From Lutibacter sp. HS1-25 (lineage in GTDB: Bacteria; Bacteroidota; Bacteroidia; Flavobacteriales; Flavobacteriaceae): a stretch of DNA of 64,000 nt. The notes under the pieces are model-generated. The model saw nothing but the letters and a program-made list of their open reading frames with translations, was not told the DNA's origin and did no database searches. Positions 62,783 through 64,000 of the stretch are shown in pieces. Numbering within the stretch: position 1 is the stretch's first letter; every line of letters begins with the position of its first letter. Made by a program: the position numbers and the translations under genes. The stretch is taken from contig NZ_RHLN01000016.1 of assembly GCF_004121075.1 (NCBI RefSeq), positions 1 through 64,000 on the forward strand, written 5' to 3'.

Positions 62783-64000
62783 TTATTTTATAAACTTTGA
62801 AGTTAAAGTATGTACAAAAAGAATGTTTCCTAGTTTGTCATATTTCTCAAAAATCTCAATACCGTTATCGGTTTTAACCATACTTTCGTGGAAACCAAGT
62901 AAAGTTAAATCAGCATCACTCGAATACTCATTTATCAAATCTACCCTGTTTTTATTTTCATCAATAGGTAAAACAACAATATTATTTGCAGATATTGGCA
63001 GTCTACCACTAGATGTTAAATCAATTAAATTTTGTTCTTCTTGTTTTATATTTTCTTTTGGAAAAGTGGCAAAAATCTTAATTTGACCATTTTTCCAATC
63101 TGGATGTCCAAGAATAATATAAGATAGTAAAATCATTAAATTGGCATTTTCATAATCTTCTTTTCTTATCCAAATATGAATGTCTTTTTTATATCCAAAT
63201 CCTTTGATAGAACTTGACAATACGCATAAATCATAATTGGCAGCTTTTAGTACGCTAAAATTGTCAATAATAGTATTTAGCCATTCCGTTTTTCCTTTTT
63301 GATATTCAAAAAGCATCATATTATTAGGCTGTCCAGAAATACCAGGTTGTTGTATTGCTTGTACAATTGCCGAAGTATTTGAAGGTGAAATAAGTGTTTG
63401 TAAATACACATTAGATTTTAAATTAGAGCCAGCCTTTATTAATTTTTCTAAGTTTAAATCGGCTTTAGCTTTAGATTCTTTCGAAAAATAAGCTTTTTCA
63501 AAATGAATATATGATCCAAAACCATATCTGTAACAAATCCATTTCATCATTTCTAAAGCGCCATAGCGCTCAAAACTATCTTGAGATAAACACAAAACAG
63601 CAGGTCGCCAAGCTTCTTCTTTATTTTCTTTATCTGTTTTTTGAAGAAATACTTGCATTGTTCTGCTAAACTGATAAATAACACCTTGAAAAATAGAAGC
63701 CATACCTTGTTTGTGGTCATTTTTTAAGGTAATGTAAAAGTACAATACAACCATTAGTAAAATTGCAGCAAAGGCGTAAGTTGTATTAATTTTAAACATT
63801 AAAAATATACACATAACAGCTCCTAATAAAGATAAATACCATTTTGATTTAAATGATGGGCGGTAAGATGGATCAGCAGCAAAATGTTGCATAAATGAAA
63901 TCAGGCAAAGTGAACCATAAGTAACCATAAAAAACATAGAAATAACTTCTGCAACAGCATTTACGTCTCCCATTAAAACAAAAATAAGCGCAATTATACT
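62783..64000 (-). CDS. SLC12-type (Na-K-Cl / amino acid permease-like) transporter, C-terminal part
   Basis: The frame runs open to the right edge (nine codons, SIIALIFVL, precede the ATG at 63973), so only the C-terminal ~405 residues are visible and 63973 is not the start. It shows the last membrane helices (MFFMVTYGSLCLISFMQHF; YLSLLGAVMCIFLMF; FAAILLMVVLYFYITL) and then a ~280-residue cytoplasmic domain (EEAWRPAVLCLSQDSFERYG, IFATFPKENIKQEE) typical of bacterial cation-chloride-cotransporter-like permeases. The ASVIL-type helix pattern SSDADLTLLGFHES near the end resembles the SLC12 tail. Substrate cannot be told. Confidence 0.82.
   Translation of the reverse strand, partial: SIIALIFVLMGDVNAVAEVISMFFMVTYGSLCLISFMQHFAADPSYRPSFKSKWYLSLLGAVMCIFLMFKINTTYAFAAILLMVVLYFYITLKNDHKQGMASIFQGVIYQFSRTMQVFLQKTDKENKEEAWRPAVLCLSQDSFERYGALEMMKWICYRYGFGSYIHFEKAYFSKESKAKADLNLEKLIKAGSNLKSNVYLQTLISPSNTSAIVQAIQQPGISGQPNNMMLFEYQKGKTEWLNTIIDNFSVLKAANYDLCVLSSSIKGFGYKKDIHIWIRKEDYENANLMILLSYIILGHPDWKNGQIKIFATFPKENIKQEEQNLIDLTSSGRLPISANNIVVLPIDENKNRVDLINEYSSDADLTLLGFHESMVKTDNGIEIFEKYDKLGNILFVHTLTSKFIK

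Overview
This window is low-GC DNA from a member of Bacteroidetes, almost certainly a marine-type Flavobacteriaceae. Signs of this are the many TAnnTTTG -7 promoter boxes, a type IX secretion sorting domain, a GLPGLI-family protein, Hpt-Adk and GatB-AspS gene fusions, a fused SecDF and an Rrf2-linked nor cluster. I cannot name the genus. There is no CRISPR array, prophage or plasmid gene; mobile DNA is limited to one transposase cut by the left edge and two possible repeat scars.

Layout. 1-470: 3' part of an IS transposase. 530-3220: a small thiol-redox locus on the minus strand (AraC-type regulator, thioredoxin, a 31-residue CPNCWG microprotein too short for ordinary gene calling, and an AhpD-like protein) with a matching operator-like motif at two promoters, then a Spy/CpxP-like periplasmic protein. 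3368-9296: YgiQ radical SAM protein, MscS channel, an M49-like lipoprotein peptidase and a TonB-C-like lipoprotein. 9293-20250: housekeeping genes (obg, hpt-adk fusion, secDF, fhs, a GNAT acetyltransferase, mdh, gyrB). 20655-23958: guaA and a LysM protein. 24173-25921: a secreted PL7 alginate lyase. 26233-36901: DUF456 protein, then a complete nitric oxide reductase cluster norCBQDEF, its probable Rrf2/NsrR-like regulator, and the divergent cytochrome c maturation gene ccsBA, which would supply haem attachment for NorC. 36989-37086: fourteen perfect copies of a 7-bp repeat. 37088-42118: surface/lipoprotein genes, a decayed reading frame, lysS, a candidate small RNA with its own promoter and terminator, and DUF423. 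42559-46286: a tiny secreted peptide gene, a large hairpin, a GLPGLI protein and an outer-membrane beta-barrel receptor. 46378-51450: gatC-like, gatA and a gatB-aspS fusion, a tRNA-dependent asparagine (or glutamine) route. 51762-56838: recQ, then udk, ftsB/divIC, methylmalonyl-CoA mutase small subunit and a strikingly shrunken 'large subunit'. 57032-64000: a helical-repeat protein, small membrane proteins, tRNA-Thr, an AsmA protein and the C-terminal part of an SLC12-type transporter.

Together the genes suggest an aerobic marine heterotroph that digests alginate, detoxifies or respires nitric oxide and makes some amidated tRNAs indirectly. The points most worth a second look are the redox microprotein locus with its shared operator, the peptide/GLPGLI/receptor locus, the reduced methylmalonyl-CoA mutase, the covalent GatB-AspS protein, and the unassigned small RNA at 41500-41602.
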